Positions 16,411 to 27,020 of a stretch of 64,000 nucleotides of DNA are shown piece by piece. This DNA is from Fidelibacterota bacterium (GTDB lineage Bacteria > Fidelibacterota > Marinisomatia > Marinisomatales > UBA1611): contig JABHUQ010000090.1 in NCBI GenBank assembly GCA_018658715.1, positions 1 through 64,000 on the forward strand, written 5' to 3'. The translations under genes and the position numbers were made by a program. Each line of letters begins with the position of its first letter. The stretch's first letter is position 1. The notes under the pieces are model-generated. The model saw only the letters and a list, made by a program, of their open reading frames with translations. It was not told the origin of the DNA and did not search any database.

Positions 16411-18663
16411 ATGAAAAACATTAATACTGCCCTTGTCAAGTTCAATAGCTTACAATTCAATTATAGAACAATAATTTCTTTTTCCATTGTTCTGCTGGGT
16501 ATGCTATTTGTCGATTATGCATTTCATGTGAATTTTCCATCTATTGTTAATTTTTTTGATAATCGCCTAAATATTTCAATTTCCGATCATGAGAATATTG
16601 ATTTAGGATTTGCGCCTGAAATATGGGGCGGGGTATTAGCTATGGTTTTAGGGACATTAATCATTGTTATTGCAATTGCAGCAGAATCATCTCCTAAACT
16701 AATGGATTTATTTGTTAAAGATTGGTTAAGCCTAAGCTACGTTTGGTTTCTTATACTTTCATCGCTTCATGCTATTTTTATTATGTTTTATGTTGAACCA
16801 TTAAATCGCGTATCAAGTGTAGTGCTAAATACATATGTATTTTTGTTTATTGCATCTATTTTTGCCCTTCCATATATATTTTATATACTTCTTTATTCTA
16901 AAACAAGTAATGTAGTTAAAACTATTTCTGAAATCATAAAGACATTTATCCATAAAATGAAAACACCTAGAATAAAATCAGCTATGGGAAATGATCTGGG
17001 GATTGTAGATGAATATCAAAAAGAAATCATGAGTTCTCTTGATCAATTAGATGATTTATTAGCTTTTACAGAATTCAAAGAAACCCAAACAAATATTATA
17101 AGAGAAATAAGTACTATTGTTCAATTATACATTTCTGAAAAAAACGATTTCAATCCTGCATTTTTTAATCTTACATCAACTATTCGAAATAATGCCACAT
17201 TTCGAACTTATACTGAATTACAATACCAAGAAATGGCAGATACTTCCACATTTTATGAAACAAAAGTATTTCGCCTCTTGGGGAATGCATATATCAAAAT
17301 GATTGAAAATGACAGATTTGATATTGCTTCCCTTATCCCAGCAGAATTAGTTGATATTGGCAAAACATGTATCGGGGCAAATGATAATACAATTATGGAT
17401 AATGTTAACATCCGCTTCAACACACTTTTCAGGTTTGCTATTAAACACGCATATAAAAATAATGAACCTAGAAATTTATATAATCTTGCCTTTCACTATT
17501 CAAATATGATACAAGAATACATAAAAGTTGATCGTGTTGATATGGCAAAATATTGCTACGACAAATTCAAATTTTATGCGAATGATATTTATAAAAATGC
17601 AGAGTCAAATCCATCATTATATTTTATTGTTGATACACTAACATTTGAATTAAGAAAATGCCAAGTGCTCATCCATGAAAAAGGATGGAACGATGAAGAC
17701 CAGTTAGCTTTACTTGACCTTATCCTACAACTTGATAAACCACCTGGTTATTCCAAAGATGGCGTAGATAAAGGTATTTTAGGTGGTAATAACGGTACTC
17801 GACGAATTCAAATTGGTCTTGCATTATTTTACTTATCCATGAAAAAATATGATTTTGCTGAAGCTATTGCTCAAGATTATTTAGATGATTTAGCTTATTT
17901 TGATGAAAAAACATTTAAACAAAATGCAAATACTCAATGTTTTTTGTTATCTATTTTTGGGCCTACGTTTTGGGAAGATACGGATCGTGGAAACTTAAAT
18001 ATTTATTTTGCCCCAGAGAAAGACCAACTAGACCCATTTAAGGAATTATTATTCAGTTTAATGGATAAACGCATTGAAGTTCTAGAGCGTGATGCGCAGT
18101 TTTTATCTTTAGAGGTCGATAAACTTATGCAAAAACGACTCAAGCAAGATGGATATTTAAATGAAGCTGATAAAGAACGAATGGAGGATTTACAAAGAAA
18201 AATATCTGCACGAGAAAAACCGGAAGATGATAAACAAATCACATGGACTGAAAGCAATGACATTCTTTACTCTTTGTTATGCATTGCATTTTTTGCCGAT
18301 CAAGAAATAGATCAGTCTGAAAAAGGTATTATTTTTGATCGATTTGGACAATTTGTGCCTAATGTTTCAGATGATAGTTTTAATTCCGTTTTTGGTATTA
18401 CTACACAAAAATTCATTGAACTAGGAAATGAAGATACTAGGCAAAACCAGTTTGATCAGTCCATTCAAACTATTTTTGAAACACATAAAGATGATTCAGA
18501 CTATTTAATCAATTTGATTAAAGCATTTGTTGATATTGCAAATGCAGATGAATTTATACATGAAAATGAAATCAGTTTAATTCAAAATGCTATCCAAGTA
18601 CTAAACCTAAATATTGAATTAAACAATCCTAAATCCGGAGAAAAGTTAACAATTAAAAAGTAA
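16411..18663 (+). CDS. Four-TM membrane protein with C-terminal TerB-like domain
   Basis: 750 aa. There are four predicted membrane segments near residues 22-42, 74-93, 107-127 and 140-162, in an arrangement resembling the DUF2254 family of predicted membrane proteins. A long cytoplasmic part (about 170-600) follows, helical by appearance. From about 611 comes a TerB-like domain with FADQEIDQSEK and ANADEFIHENE. It looks like a membrane sensor or transporter carrying its own copy of the domain encoded divergently at 15695-16126. Its stop (18661-18663) is directly abutted by the stop of the convergent cNMP-binding gene (TAA|TTA), leaving no room for a terminator. Function unknown. Confidence 0.75.
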   Translation: MKNINTALVKFNSLQFNYRTIISFSIVLLGMLFVDYAFHVNFPSIVNFFDNRLNISISDHENIDLGFAPEIWGGVLAMVLGTLIIVIAIAAESSPKLMDLFVKDWLSLSYVWFLILSSLHAIFIMFYVEPLNRVSSVVLNTYVFLFIASIFALPYIFYILLYSKTSNVVKTISEIIKTFIHKMKTPRIKSAMGNDLGIVDEYQKEIMSSLDQLDDLLAFTEFKETQTNIIREISTIVQLYISEKNDFNPAFFNLTSTIRNNATFRTYTELQYQEMADTSTFYETKVFRLLGNAYIKMIENDRFDIASLIPAELVDIGKTCIGANDNTIMDNVNIRFNTLFRFAIKHAYKNNEPRNLYNLAFHYSNMIQEYIKVDRVDMAKYCYDKFKFYANDIYKNAESNPSLYFIVDTLTFELRKCQVLIHEKGWNDEDQLALLDLILQLDKPPGYSKDGVDKGILGGNNGTRRIQIGLALFYLSMKKYDFAEAIAQDYLDDLAYFDEKTFKQNANTQCFLLSIFGPTFWEDTDRGNLNIYFAPEKDQLDPFKELLFSLMDKRIEVLERDAQFLSLEVDKLMQKRLKQDGYLNEADKERMEDLQRKISAREKPEDDKQITWTESNDILYSLLCIAFFADQEIDQSEKGIIFDRFGQFVPNVSDDSFNSVFGITTQKFIELGNEDTRQNQFDQSIQTIFETHKDDSDYLINLIKAFVDIANADEFIHENEISLIQNAIQVLNLNIELNNPKSGEKLTIKK

Positions 18664-19227
18664 TTAACGAGTCAGAGCGAAAAAGAAGGCTTGAGTTAAA
18701 TTCCCAATATCTTGGCTTGCCGTCGCTAAATTTTCAACGGCCGCTTTTGCAACTTCATAATAAACCGGGCCACCAATAGATGGATTTTCATCAACCAGTT
18801 TTGTAAAGTCCGCAAGTTTTAATATTCCATATTTTAATGGTGTTGTCGCATGAACATGGGCAGTGCGAATCGCATCATCAAGTACTAAAGAAAATTCACC
18901 AATCCCAAAGGCTGGAACTTGCACAACAAAAACTGTCGCCTCTGATATCGGTTCAGTTTCAGGAGGCGGATCTGTTGTTTCTAAACGAATAATAGATTTT
19001 CTAGACATAGTAAAGCCACTTGCTGCTTTAACCATAATATCTTTTGATACTTCTACTTGCCCCTGAAAAACAAGTAACATAGTATCTCCAGTATCCCCTT
19101 CTTTAAATAAACGTTTTTTAGGTTTACATTCTTTTAAAGTGACTTGCTCTGCAATTTTAGCGCACATTTCTTCTGGCAATTTGGAGAAATGATTAATTTT
19201 TTTAATTTGTTCTTTTGTTGGATTCAT
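18664..19227 (-). CDS. Cyclic-nucleotide-binding domain protein, no DNA-binding domain
   Basis: 187 aa. A CAP_ED/cNMP-binding beta-barrel covers about residues 15-150. LFKEGDTGDTMLLVFQGQVEV (40-60) is the first half and GEFSLVLDDAIRTAH (110-124) is the phosphate-binding cassette; Glu111 and Arg121, which normally contact the cyclic phosphate, are kept. No helix-turn-helix follows, only a helical tail, so it is not a Crp-type regulator. It starts directly after the K+ channel gene: AGT TAA TAA ATG, the same reading frame with two tandem stops between. This suggests a channel whose cNMP domain has been split off, or was once fused. Confidence 0.8.
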   Translation of the reverse strand: MNPTKEQIKKINHFSKLPEEMCAKIAEQVTLKECKPKKRLFKEGDTGDTMLLVFQGQVEVSKDIMVKAASGFTMSRKSIIRLETTDPPPETEPISEATVFVVQVPAFGIGEFSLVLDDAIRTAHVHATTPLKYGILKLADFTKLVDENPSIGGPVYYEVAKAAVENLATASQDIGNLTQAFFFALTR

Positions 19228-19230
19228 TTA

Positions 19231-20580
19231 TTAACTCAATACTAATGCTTGATGTTTTGCGTCTACAACATAGTCGTCTGACGGATTAATTTCTACAATG
19301 ATGTGTTCATCACTTGTTAGATTAATTCCAGCACTATCTAGCTGTTCTGTAATCATATCTCTAATGAGGGGACTGCCGCTTTCTCCCATCTGGTCTTCTA
19401 GGCTAAATCCCGATTTTCTAATTGCATAACCAATAAGCAATTGCTTATGTTTGAATTTATAGTAAGCTGATATTTTATTATGCGCAAGGCCAACTAACCC
19501 TTTTGGAATGGGGGCTACGCTAATACCTTTATTATTTGCTTCTTCATTTATGAGTTCATCAAGAAGTTGCGGGACACCAGGGTCCGTAATGTGTCTTGCT
19601 AATAGATGAGGGACATGATTATCAGTGAAAACAATTTCATTTACATTTGCTCTTTGAAGATGAGAAATATTTTCGCCATTAAAAACGTGAGCAACAACAC
19701 GTACACTTTCAGAAATAGCTTTTGCAGTTAATGTTGTTAATACAGTCTTATCTTCATCAGGTGCTTCATTTGGTAGAAGCCCCGAATTATCTGGTAAGAC
19801 TATAAACATACCAGCCTGTTCAAGAAATGCTTTTCTAAGAACGGCCTCCTGAGTAAAATTTTCTGATAAATGTGTTACATCTAATCGTTGGAGTCCTGAA
19901 ATAGCACGTTTAATTATTTCCTGATCTGTTTCATTAACCAATATTACAATTGGATTAGCTTCTTTATTTTCATCAAGTAATCTTAAAACGGACGGTACAA
20001 ATTGATTCCATCCAGCAATGATTAAATGACCTTTAAATTTATTTTCATCCAATATTTCATCTCCTTTTAATCTTGCGGCGACTAATACTGAAGCCACGGC
20101 TCCACCAAGTAATGTCACAATACCAAAATCTAATAACATAATTATTATAGCTAAAAATTTCCCAAAGTGAGTAACAGGACTTACGTCTCCGTAACCAACA
20201 GTCGTAAATGTAACAACAGACCACCAAAATGTATTATAAAATGTATCTGAAAAAGATGGGTCATCTTTGCCAATATGACCACCTACAGATTCTTTGAATG
20301 TATCGTATTCTACAATAGTCAATACGGTTGATGAAATTACGAGCATAATAATTGCCCATAACGCGTATCTAAATAAATCATTATTTAAATAGGCACTTTT
20401 TAAATAAGATGGTATAGATGTTAATTTGCTTATATGTTTTTCTTGAAGATGCTCTTCAGGAATTTCATCATCGAATGGTTCAACGGCTTCAACCTCAGCA
20501 AGCGCGTTTAATTGATCGAACATATCTTTATTTGCTTTTAGCAAATCGTCTATTGGTTTATCGTATTCTTTTTCTTCCAT
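19231..20580 (-). CDS. Potassium channel with RCK/TrkA-N domain
   Basis: 449 aa. An acidic N-terminal segment (1-60), TM1 near 71-91, pore helix and selectivity filter TTVGYGD (126-132), and TM2 near 140-168 are followed by a Rossmann-like RCK region from about 182. The usual GxGxxG reads GWNQFV, recalling the Castor/Pollux-type RCK variants. A second alpha/beta segment runs to the C-terminus. It should form a tetrameric K+ channel in the inner membrane, gated by ligand binding to the RCK ring. It lies 99 bases after carB on the same strand and directly before the cNMP-binding gene, so those two are surely co-expressed. Confidence 0.88.
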   Translation of the reverse strand: MEEKEYDKPIDDLLKANKDMFDQLNALAEVEAVEPFDDEIPEEHLQEKHISKLTSIPSYLKSAYLNNDLFRYALWAIIMLVISSTVLTIVEYDTFKESVGGHIGKDDPSFSDTFYNTFWWSVVTFTTVGYGDVSPVTHFGKFLAIIIMLLDFGIVTLLGGAVASVLVAARLKGDEILDENKFKGHLIIAGWNQFVPSVLRLLDENKEANPIVILVNETDQEIIKRAISGLQRLDVTHLSENFTQEAVLRKAFLEQAGMFIVLPDNSGLLPNEAPDEDKTVLTTLTAKAISESVRVVAHVFNGENISHLQRANVNEIVFTDNHVPHLLARHITDPGVPQLLDELINEEANNKGISVAPIPKGLVGLAHNKISAYYKFKHKQLLIGYAIRKSGFSLEDQMGESGSPLIRDMITEQLDSAGINLTSDEHIIVEINPSDDYVVDAKHQALVLS

Positions 20581-20679
20581 CTGGATTTTCTAGCTCTGCT
20601 TTACAAATTTGTAATAAGAATTCGTTAAATATACTATTGATTTATTTATCAATAAGCAAACAGGAATTTTTATATTTAT

Positions 20680-23600
20680 TTAATGATATTCTTGAATGGT
20701 TTTTACAACAATCTCTCTTTTAGATCGGATAGCACGAAGTGCTGCTTCTGCGCCAGAAAGGGTTGTAATTGCCATTATACCCTTTTGTATACATGCGCGT
20801 CCAATAGCCTCTTCATCATAACGTGACTGTGCACCTAAGGGTGTATTAATAACTAAATCAATTTCATCATTTTTAATACCATCTACTACATTTGGACGAC
20901 CCTCTCCTACCTTAAAAATAGATTTTACTGGAATACCATTACGACTCAATTCACGAGCAGTCCCTGATGTTGCAATAATGTCAAATCCAAATTCATGAAA
21001 ATCTCTAACAATAGGTATTGCAGCCATTTTATCTTGACTATTCACTGATATAAATATTTGACCTGTATCAGGAATTTCACTTCCAGCGCTAATAGTAGCT
21101 CTTCTAAACGATTCGCCGAGTGAATATGATATCCCCATTACTTCACCCGTAGATTTCATTTCGGGGCTCAAAAATATAGACTCTTCAGGAAATTTATTAA
21201 ATGGTAGAACAGCTTCTTTAACGGCTATATGTTTTAACTCATCCCAGGTATTAAGATTCATCCCTTTTAATTTTTCTCCTACAGCAAGTTTTGCTGCAAT
21301 TCGCGCCAAAGGAACATTTGTTGTTTTACTTACAAAGGGAATTGTTCGACTTGCTCTAGGGTTTACTTCTAATACATATATTTGATTATCTTTAAAAGCG
21401 AATTGGAGATTAATTAATCCAATCACTTTCAATTCTATAGCTAGCGATTTTGTTATACGAATAATTTCTTCCATCGCATTTGTCGTGATTCGATATGGAG
21501 GTAAGACACATGCTGAATCACCGGAATGAATTCCCGCTTCTTCAATATGTTGCATAATGGCACCAATATGAACCGATTCTCCATCAGAAAGTGCGTCCAC
21601 ATCAAACTCGAAAGCATCTTCTAAAAACTCATCAATTAATATAGGATGCCCTGCGGTAACATCTGCTGAACGAGCAATATAATCAATCAATTGTTCTTTG
21701 GAATATACAATTTCCATTGCGCGACCACCCAGGACATAACTAGGCCTAGCAAGAACGGGGAAGCCAATATTTTCAGCAACAACGACTACTTCATCCAGTG
21801 TCCGCCCTGTCCCATATTTTGGACAAGTCACATTTAGTTTATCTAAAATGGCTCCGAACTTTTCTCGATCTTCTGCTAAATCAATATTCTCTGGAGATGT
21901 TCCAATGATAGGAACTCCAGCATCTGATAATGCTCTTGCAATCTTCAAAGGGGTCTGTCCGCCAAATTGGACTAAAATGCCATTGGGCTTTTCAAATTCC
22001 ACAATGTTTAATACATCTTCAAAAGTTACCGGCTCAAAATAAAGTCTATCTACCAAATCAAAATCTGTACTCACTGTTTCTGGATTACAATTTACCATGA
22101 TCGTTTTGTAACCTAAATCTTGTAAACCAAAGACAGCTTGAACACAACAATAATCAAACTCAATTCCTTGCCCTATACGGTTTGGGCCACCTCCAAGAAT
22201 AATGATCTTTTTCCCTTCCAGCGGTACAATTTCATTCTCTTCATCATAGGTTGAATAGCAATAAGGTGTTTGTGCTTTAAATTCTGCAGCACATGTATCC
22301 ACAACTTTATAAGATGGAAGTACATTCTCATTTATTCGCAAATCTCGGATTTCCAACTCAGATTTTTTCCACAATCGTCCAATTTGTCTATCGGAATATC
22401 CATTTTGCTTTAATTTCTTTAGAGACATGGCTCCACTTACAGGATTATCAATATGCTGGCTCTCTATCAATAATTTAATCTGATACAAAAACCACGGATC
22501 AATTTTTGTTACTTCATACATATTTTCAATAGACTGCCCATCCATTAATGCTTGGCGTACTTTTAGCAATCGAAATGCAGTCCCATACCTTAATGCAGAC
22601 ATGTCCAATGATCGTGCGCGGCTTACATCTTCGTCTCCATCAGCAGGTAGTTTTGGTTCAAGTCCATCCAAACCAACTTCTAGTGATCTAAATGCTTTTT
22701 GCAAACTTTCTCGAAATGTCCGCCCGATCGACATGGCTTCTCCCACACTTTGCATTTGAACACCAAGATGCCCTGATGCCGATGGAAATTTTTCAAAATC
22801 AAAACGAGGAACTTTTGTGACTACATAATCAATAGTAGGCTCAAATGCTGCTAATGTTTTTCCTGTAATATCATTAGGGAGCTCATCTAGAGTATAGCCC
22901 ACAGCCAATTTTGCAGCTACTTTAGCAATGGGAAACCCCGTGGCTTTTGATGCGAGAGCGGAAGATCGACTCACTCTTGGGTTCATCTCAATCACAATCA
23001 TTCTTCCGTTTTCCGGATTAACAGCAAATTGAACATTTGATCCGCCCGTTTCAACACCAATCGTTCGTAAACAATGAATCGACCAATTGCGCATTTGCTG
23101 ATATTCTTTATCCGATAATGTCATAGCTGGAGCAACGGTCACTGAATCTCCGGTATGAATTCCCATAGGATCAATATTTTCAATAGAACAAATAATAATG
23201 GCATTATCAACTTTGTCCCGTACCACTTCCATCTCATACTCTTTCCAACCCAAAAGTGATTCTTCCATGAGTACTTCTGTTGTTGGGCTTGCGCTCAATC
23301 CATTTTCGATTAATTGTTGAAATTCATCACTATTATATGCTACAGAACCACCGGTACCACCCATGGTAAACGATGGACGAATAATAATAGGAAATTGCAT
23401 TTCATCCAGTAATGATTCTGCTTCTTCCCATGTATGAATAAATCCACCTTTTGCTGTATCAATACCAACTTCATCCATAGCTTTTTTAAAACGCTCTCGA
23501 TCCTCTGCTTTATCAATGGCATCCACTTGAGCACCAATCAACTGAACATTATTTTTTTCAAGAATACCTTCACGATATAAATCCATAGTTAAATTAAGAG

Positions 23601-23883
23601 CTGTTTGACCTCCAACGGTTGGTAAAATTGCATCCGGACTTTCTTTTTTAATAATGGCTTTTAAATATTCAACTGTTAGAGGTTCAATATAAGTTGCATC
23701 TGCTAAATCTGGATCTGTCATAATTGTTGCGGGGTTTGAATTCACTAAGATAACACGGTATCCTTCTTCTTTTAGTGCGCGAGTTGCCTGTGTCCCCGAA
23801 TAATCAAACTCACAGGCTTGACCAATCACAATTGGACCAGCACCAATGATTAAAATGGATTTTATATCTGTTCGCTTAGACAT
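20680..23883 (-). CDS. carB: Carbamoyl-phosphate synthase, large subunit
   Basis: Makes carbamoyl phosphate for arginine and pyrimidines. At 1067 aa it has the full duplicated layout: N-terminal carboxy-phosphate ATP-grasp half ([19 protein letters not shown] near 12; [11 protein letters not shown]), oligomerisation domain, C-terminal carbamoyl-phosphate ATP-grasp half ([19 protein letters not shown] near 560; [13 protein letters not shown]), and an MGS-like allosteric domain from about 930. It follows carA after a 90-base gap. With argG/argH in the same window, arginine synthesis is well represented. Confidence 0.97.
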   Translation of the reverse strand: MSKRTDIKSILIIGAGPIVIGQACEFDYSGTQATRALKEEGYRVILVNSNPATIMTDPDLADATYIEPLTVEYLKAIIKKESPDAILPTVGGQTALNLTMDLYREGILEKNNVQLIGAQVDAIDKAEDRERFKKAMDEVGIDTAKGGFIHTWEEAESLLDEMQFPIIIRPSFTMGGTGGSVAYNSDEFQQLIENGLSASPTTEVLMEESLLGWKEYEMEVVRDKVDNAIIICSIENIDPMGIHTGDSVTVAPAMTLSDKEYQQMRNWSIHCLRTIGVETGGSNVQFAVNPENGRMIVIEMNPRVSRSSALASKATGFPIAKVAAKLAVGYTLDELPNDITGKTLAAFEPTIDYVVTKVPRFDFEKFPSASGHLGVQMQSVGEAMSIGRTFRESLQKAFRSLEVGLDGLEPKLPADGDEDVSRARSLDMSALRYGTAFRLLKVRQALMDGQSIENMYEVTKIDPWFLYQIKLLIESQHIDNPVSGAMSLKKLKQNGYSDRQIGRLWKKSELEIRDLRINENVLPSYKVVDTCAAEFKAQTPYCYSTYDEENEIVPLEGKKIIILGGGPNRIGQGIEFDYCCVQAVFGLQDLGYKTIMVNCNPETVSTDFDLVDRLYFEPVTFEDVLNIVEFEKPNGILVQFGGQTPLKIARALSDAGVPIIGTSPENIDLAEDREKFGAILDKLNVTCPKYGTGRTLDEVVVVAENIGFPVLARPSYVLGGRAMEIVYSKEQLIDYIARSADVTAGHPILIDEFLEDAFEFDVDALSDGESVHIGAIMQHIEEAGIHSGDSACVLPPYRITTNAMEEIIRITKSLAIELKVIGLINLQFAFKDNQIYVLEVNPRASRTIPFVSKTTNVPLARIAAKLAVGEKLKGMNLNTWDELKHIAVKEAVLPFNKFPEESIFLSPEMKSTGEVMGISYSLGESFRRATISAGSEIPDTGQIFISVNSQDKMAAIPIVRDFHEFGFDIIATSGTARELSRNGIPVKSIFKVGEGRPNVVDGIKNDEIDLVINTPLGAQSRYDEEAIGRACIQKGIMAITTLSGAEAALRAIRSKREIVVKTIQEYH

Positions 23884-23973
23884 GTCTTTTTAGTACAGGA
23901 TTACTGAGAACACATAGTTTCTTTATTATTAATAACTCTTTTAATCCCATTTTTTAACCTATGTTCGGTGTAG

Positions 23974-25065
23974 CTACTTATTTTCTATCATATCGATAAA
24001 TTGCTTGAAAAGATAATGGCTATCATGTGGCCCCGGGCTAGACTCTGGATGATATTGAACTGAGAATGCATTTAATTCATCGCAACGAATTCCTTCTGAT
24101 GTATTGTCATTTAAATTTATATGTGTTGGTTCTACGTTATGCGGAAGAGAATCCAAATCCACCGCAAAACCGTGATTCTGACTTGTTATTTCTACTTTAC
24201 CATTTTCTATATTTTTGACAGGATGGTTGCACCCGCGATGTCCAAACTTCAGTTTAAATGTTTTTGACCCCAAAGCTAGTGCTAATATTTGATGACCTAG
24301 GCAAATACCAAATATGGGTTTCTTACCCAAAATATCTTTCACCATTTCAATTGCATACTTCACTGCTGATGGATCCCCGGGCCCATTACTTAAAAATACA
24401 CCATCAGGATTAAAGTTCATTATTTCAATAGGTGAAACATGGCAAGGAAATACGGTTACATCACAACCATGACTTTCTAACAATCGTAATATATTGTGTT
24501 TAATTCCAAAATCAATAGCAGCTACTTTATATTTTCCATTGGTGGTCGATGTCCAATTATAGGATTGGCTACATGTTACTTCTTTGGCTAAGTCAAGTCC
24601 AGCCATTTCAGGGGTATGATTAAGTTTTTCTCTTAACGACTCAATATCCATATCAATCGTTGATATGATTCCGTTCATAGCTCCATGATTTCGGATATGT
24701 CTCGTTAAGGCTCGCGTATCGACTCCTTGGATTCCAACGATGTTTTGTTCTTTTAAATAATCACCAATGGATTGAGTTGAGCGCCAGTTAGATGGTACCT
24801 CTGTTTCTTCTTTAATAACAAATCCTGAAACTTGGATGTTTTTAGATTCAACATCTTCGGAATTAATACCATAATTCCCAATGTGGGGCGCAGTCATGGT
24901 TACGATTTGTTTACAATAGGATGGGTCTGTTAGAATTTCTTGATATCCAGTCATGCCTGTATTGAAACAGACTTCACCAATACTTTCTCCTTCGTCTCCA
25001 AAAGTTTTCCCTATAAAAAAATGGCCATCCTGTAACATAAGAATGGCCTTTGAATTAATTTGCAT
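23974..25065 (-). CDS. carA: Carbamoyl-phosphate synthase, small (glutaminase) subunit
   Basis: Hydrolyses glutamine and channels ammonia to CarB. The N-terminal CPSase domain includes GYQEILTDPSY. The class I amidotransferase domain has GVFLSNGPGDPS, the nucleophile in FGICLGHQILALALG (near 257), and YHPESSPGPHDS with the catalytic His/Glu. The length of 363 aa is normal. First gene of carA-carB on the minus strand. Confidence 0.96.
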   Translation of the reverse strand: MQINSKAILMLQDGHFFIGKTFGDEGESIGEVCFNTGMTGYQEILTDPSYCKQIVTMTAPHIGNYGINSEDVESKNIQVSGFVIKEETEVPSNWRSTQSIGDYLKEQNIVGIQGVDTRALTRHIRNHGAMNGIISTIDMDIESLREKLNHTPEMAGLDLAKEVTCSQSYNWTSTTNGKYKVAAIDFGIKHNILRLLESHGCDVTVFPCHVSPIEIMNFNPDGVFLSNGPGDPSAVKYAIEMVKDILGKKPIFGICLGHQILALALGSKTFKLKFGHRGCNHPVKNIENGKVEITSQNHGFAVDLDSLPHNVEPTHINLNDNTSEGIRCDELNAFSVQYHPESSPGPHDSHYLFKQFIDMIENK

Positions 25066-25105
25066 TACTGAATTTCAAAAGATTCAGATAAAGAAAAAAA
25101 CGAAT

Positions 25106-25969
25106 TTAGTTAATGAGAACAAGTACTTTACACTCATCAAATAAATGAAATGATTTTTGGGCTGTTTTTATTTCAAGCCCCGATTTTAAAGATACAACGG
25201 GGTTTGTGCTTCCTGAATAATCTTTATTTAAAGCTGTAATAATGAGAGGATTATTACCTATACGGTTTTTTAGTTCTGGAGAGTCTAGAGATCTTGCATA
25301 ACCAACTAATCCTCTATTAATAGCATTCCCTCGAGTAGAATTATTCATTCCATAAATGGGTGTACCATTTTCATCTACTATTCGGGGAGCAAGAGCAGGC
25401 TTTAATGTTGTATTTCTCGCATCAATAACAATACCTGTAATTCTATGTGCTTTAGGAACTGTTGAGCGAGTCATTAAATATTGCACACTTTTCGGTTTGT
25501 CTGGTGCAAAGCCAACTCCAGGAAAAATAATTTCTGATAACCCCACCATAGAAATAGCCATAGCTACTTCAACATTACCATCTTTAATAAATTCAACCTC
25601 CCCATTTTGGTATGCGCTTGAAACATAAGATGAGATACGTTTTTCAATTGTGGGGTCATATTGCATGAATTCCCCAAGAGGAATTCCATTATAATTTATT
25701 TGTTTGACAAGGTTGTTAATATTATTTCTAGCTCTGTTTTTAGCAGACCCCTGTGCAAATTTGATTTTTTTATCGCTTGGGGATGGGGATTCAGTGTTGG
25801 ACAGCTGGATTTTAGCAATCCCTTTTCCAACAATAACACGTTTTTCGTAATCAATAACCCCTTGATCGGTTCGTTGGATTATTGAAGATTGAGAAAATAC
25901 AAATGATGATAATAATAGTAAAATTGCCCCATCTTGAACCCTTTTAAAGAAAGAATAGTTATTCATCAT
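25106..25969 (-). CDS. Exported protein, LPP20-like fold possible
   Basis: 287 aa with a Sec-type signal peptide (hydrophobic AILLLLSSFVFSQ, probable cleavage near 27). The following VDYEKR..VGKGIAKIQ and an Ala-rich helix of AKNRARNNI type recall the LPP20/lipoprotein-like domain seen in many FCB secreted proteins. The rest (IVIDARN, LAPRIVDENGTPIYG) is an alpha/beta region common in uncharacterised Marinimicrobia/Bacteroidota exported proteins. It has no lipobox. It is upstream of carA by 40 bases on the same strand, but unrelated in function. I do not know its role. Confidence 0.6.
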   Translation of the reverse strand: MMNNYSFFKRVQDGAILLLLSSFVFSQSSIIQRTDQGVIDYEKRVIVGKGIAKIQLSNTESPSPSDKKIKFAQGSAKNRARNNINNLVKQINYNGIPLGEFMQYDPTIEKRISSYVSSAYQNGEVEFIKDGNVEVAMAISMVGLSEIIFPGVGFAPDKPKSVQYLMTRSTVPKAHRITGIVIDARNTTLKPALAPRIVDENGTPIYGMNNSTRGNAINRGLVGYARSLDSPELKNRIGNNPLIITALNKDYSGSTNPVVSLKSGLEIKTAQKSFHLFDECKVLVLIN

Positions 25970-26051
25970 GCTTAGAAGCTAATTCATTTTTATTGGAATA
26001 CACAACTTAATCCCATACAATCACTGATCTTTTTTTTGTATTTTCAATCAT

Positions 26052-27020
26052 ATGTTTAAATTGAAGAAACTTTCAGTCATATTATTATTTATCATTTTTT
26101 CTGGTTGCGTGGAAAATATCATAACAATCCGTATTCACCCAGATGGTCGATCTCATATCCAATTTTTCTCAAAAGGAGATTCCTTAGATATATTTAACCA
26201 CGACTTTATACATCCGTCTTCTCCTAATTGGCGCTCAATTTTTACAACATCAACAAATGAGGATGGAGATATCATCTGGGAAAAATTAACTGACGGATTT
26301 ATAGCGTCAAATTCTATTATATCACAGAATATATCTGATCATTCAATTGGTTATATAATTGAATCATCCATAAATAAAAATTGGTTTTCTACTACTTATG
26401 AATTCAAAGTTACGTTCCCTAAATTATTAGATTATAGAGGTACACCCTTATTATCAGAATCATTATTAACTGACAAAATGGATAGTATTCAATGGCTACC
26501 TGAAGCATTAATGAGTATTATCGATTCGGCTTTAACTCAATTATATAAGGACACCAAAATAACACTTCCATATCGCCAAGATCGACTTTCTAACCATTTT
26601 AAAAATACTTTTGCTCATATACAATCTGAAAACCTAATGGATGAATTGCACGCGGATAGAGGTTTATTCCTTTCTCGTATTTTGAAACCATTTGAACAAA
26701 TTGATACACTATTCATTTCTCAACTCAATACTGCTATGGATCCTTATGAAAGTAAACTCGAAAATATAATTAATCTAAAAGATGACCAATTTAAATTTAG
26801 GCTAATTACTCCAGGTGTTGTTCAATCTACGAATGCATTGGCTATATCAAATGACACATTAAAATGGGAATTTGGGCAAAATGAGTTTCTTAACAAGCCT
26901 AAAATACTTGAAGCAACAAGTAGGATCTATTCTATTATAGATTTACAAAAAACCATAACTTTTGGCTTATTAATCTTGTTAATTGGAGTTGGGTTATTGT
27001 ATCAAAAAATATTTAAATGA
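26052..27020 (+). CDS. Lipoprotein of unknown function with C-terminal membrane anchor
   Basis: 322 aa. The signal peptide ends in a lipobox FSGC (Cys19), so it is probably a lipoprotein. A mostly soluble region follows, and a C-terminal hydrophobic segment (about 298-317, TFGLLILLIGVGLLY) ends in YQKIFK. A lipid anchor plus C-terminal TM would hold both ends in membranes, which is unusual. Its stop overlaps the next gene (ATGA). No family recognised. The 82-base divergent gap upstream must hold its promoter. Confidence 0.65.
   Translation: MFKLKKLSVILLFIIFSGCVENIITIRIHPDGRSHIQFFSKGDSLDIFNHDFIHPSSPNWRSIFTTSTNEDGDIIWEKLTDGFIASNSIISQNISDHSIGYIIESSINKNWFSTTYEFKVTFPKLLDYRGTPLLSESLLTDKMDSIQWLPEALMSIIDSALTQLYKDTKITLPYRQDRLSNHFKNTFAHIQSENLMDELHADRGLFLSRILKPFEQIDTLFISQLNTAMDPYESKLENIINLKDDQFKFRLITPGVVQSTNALAISNDTLKWEFGQNEFLNKPKILEATSRIYSIIDLQKTITFGLLILLIGVGLLYQKIFK

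Noticed and set aside
20620-20665. Terminator between carB and the K+ channel gene
   Set aside because: Only a weak AT-only repeat (TATTGAT/ATCAATA) is present, without GC stem or T-run.
20418-20723. 101-aa plus-strand ORF
   Set aside because: Antisense to the channel N-terminus and the carB end; no start signal and no recognisable product.
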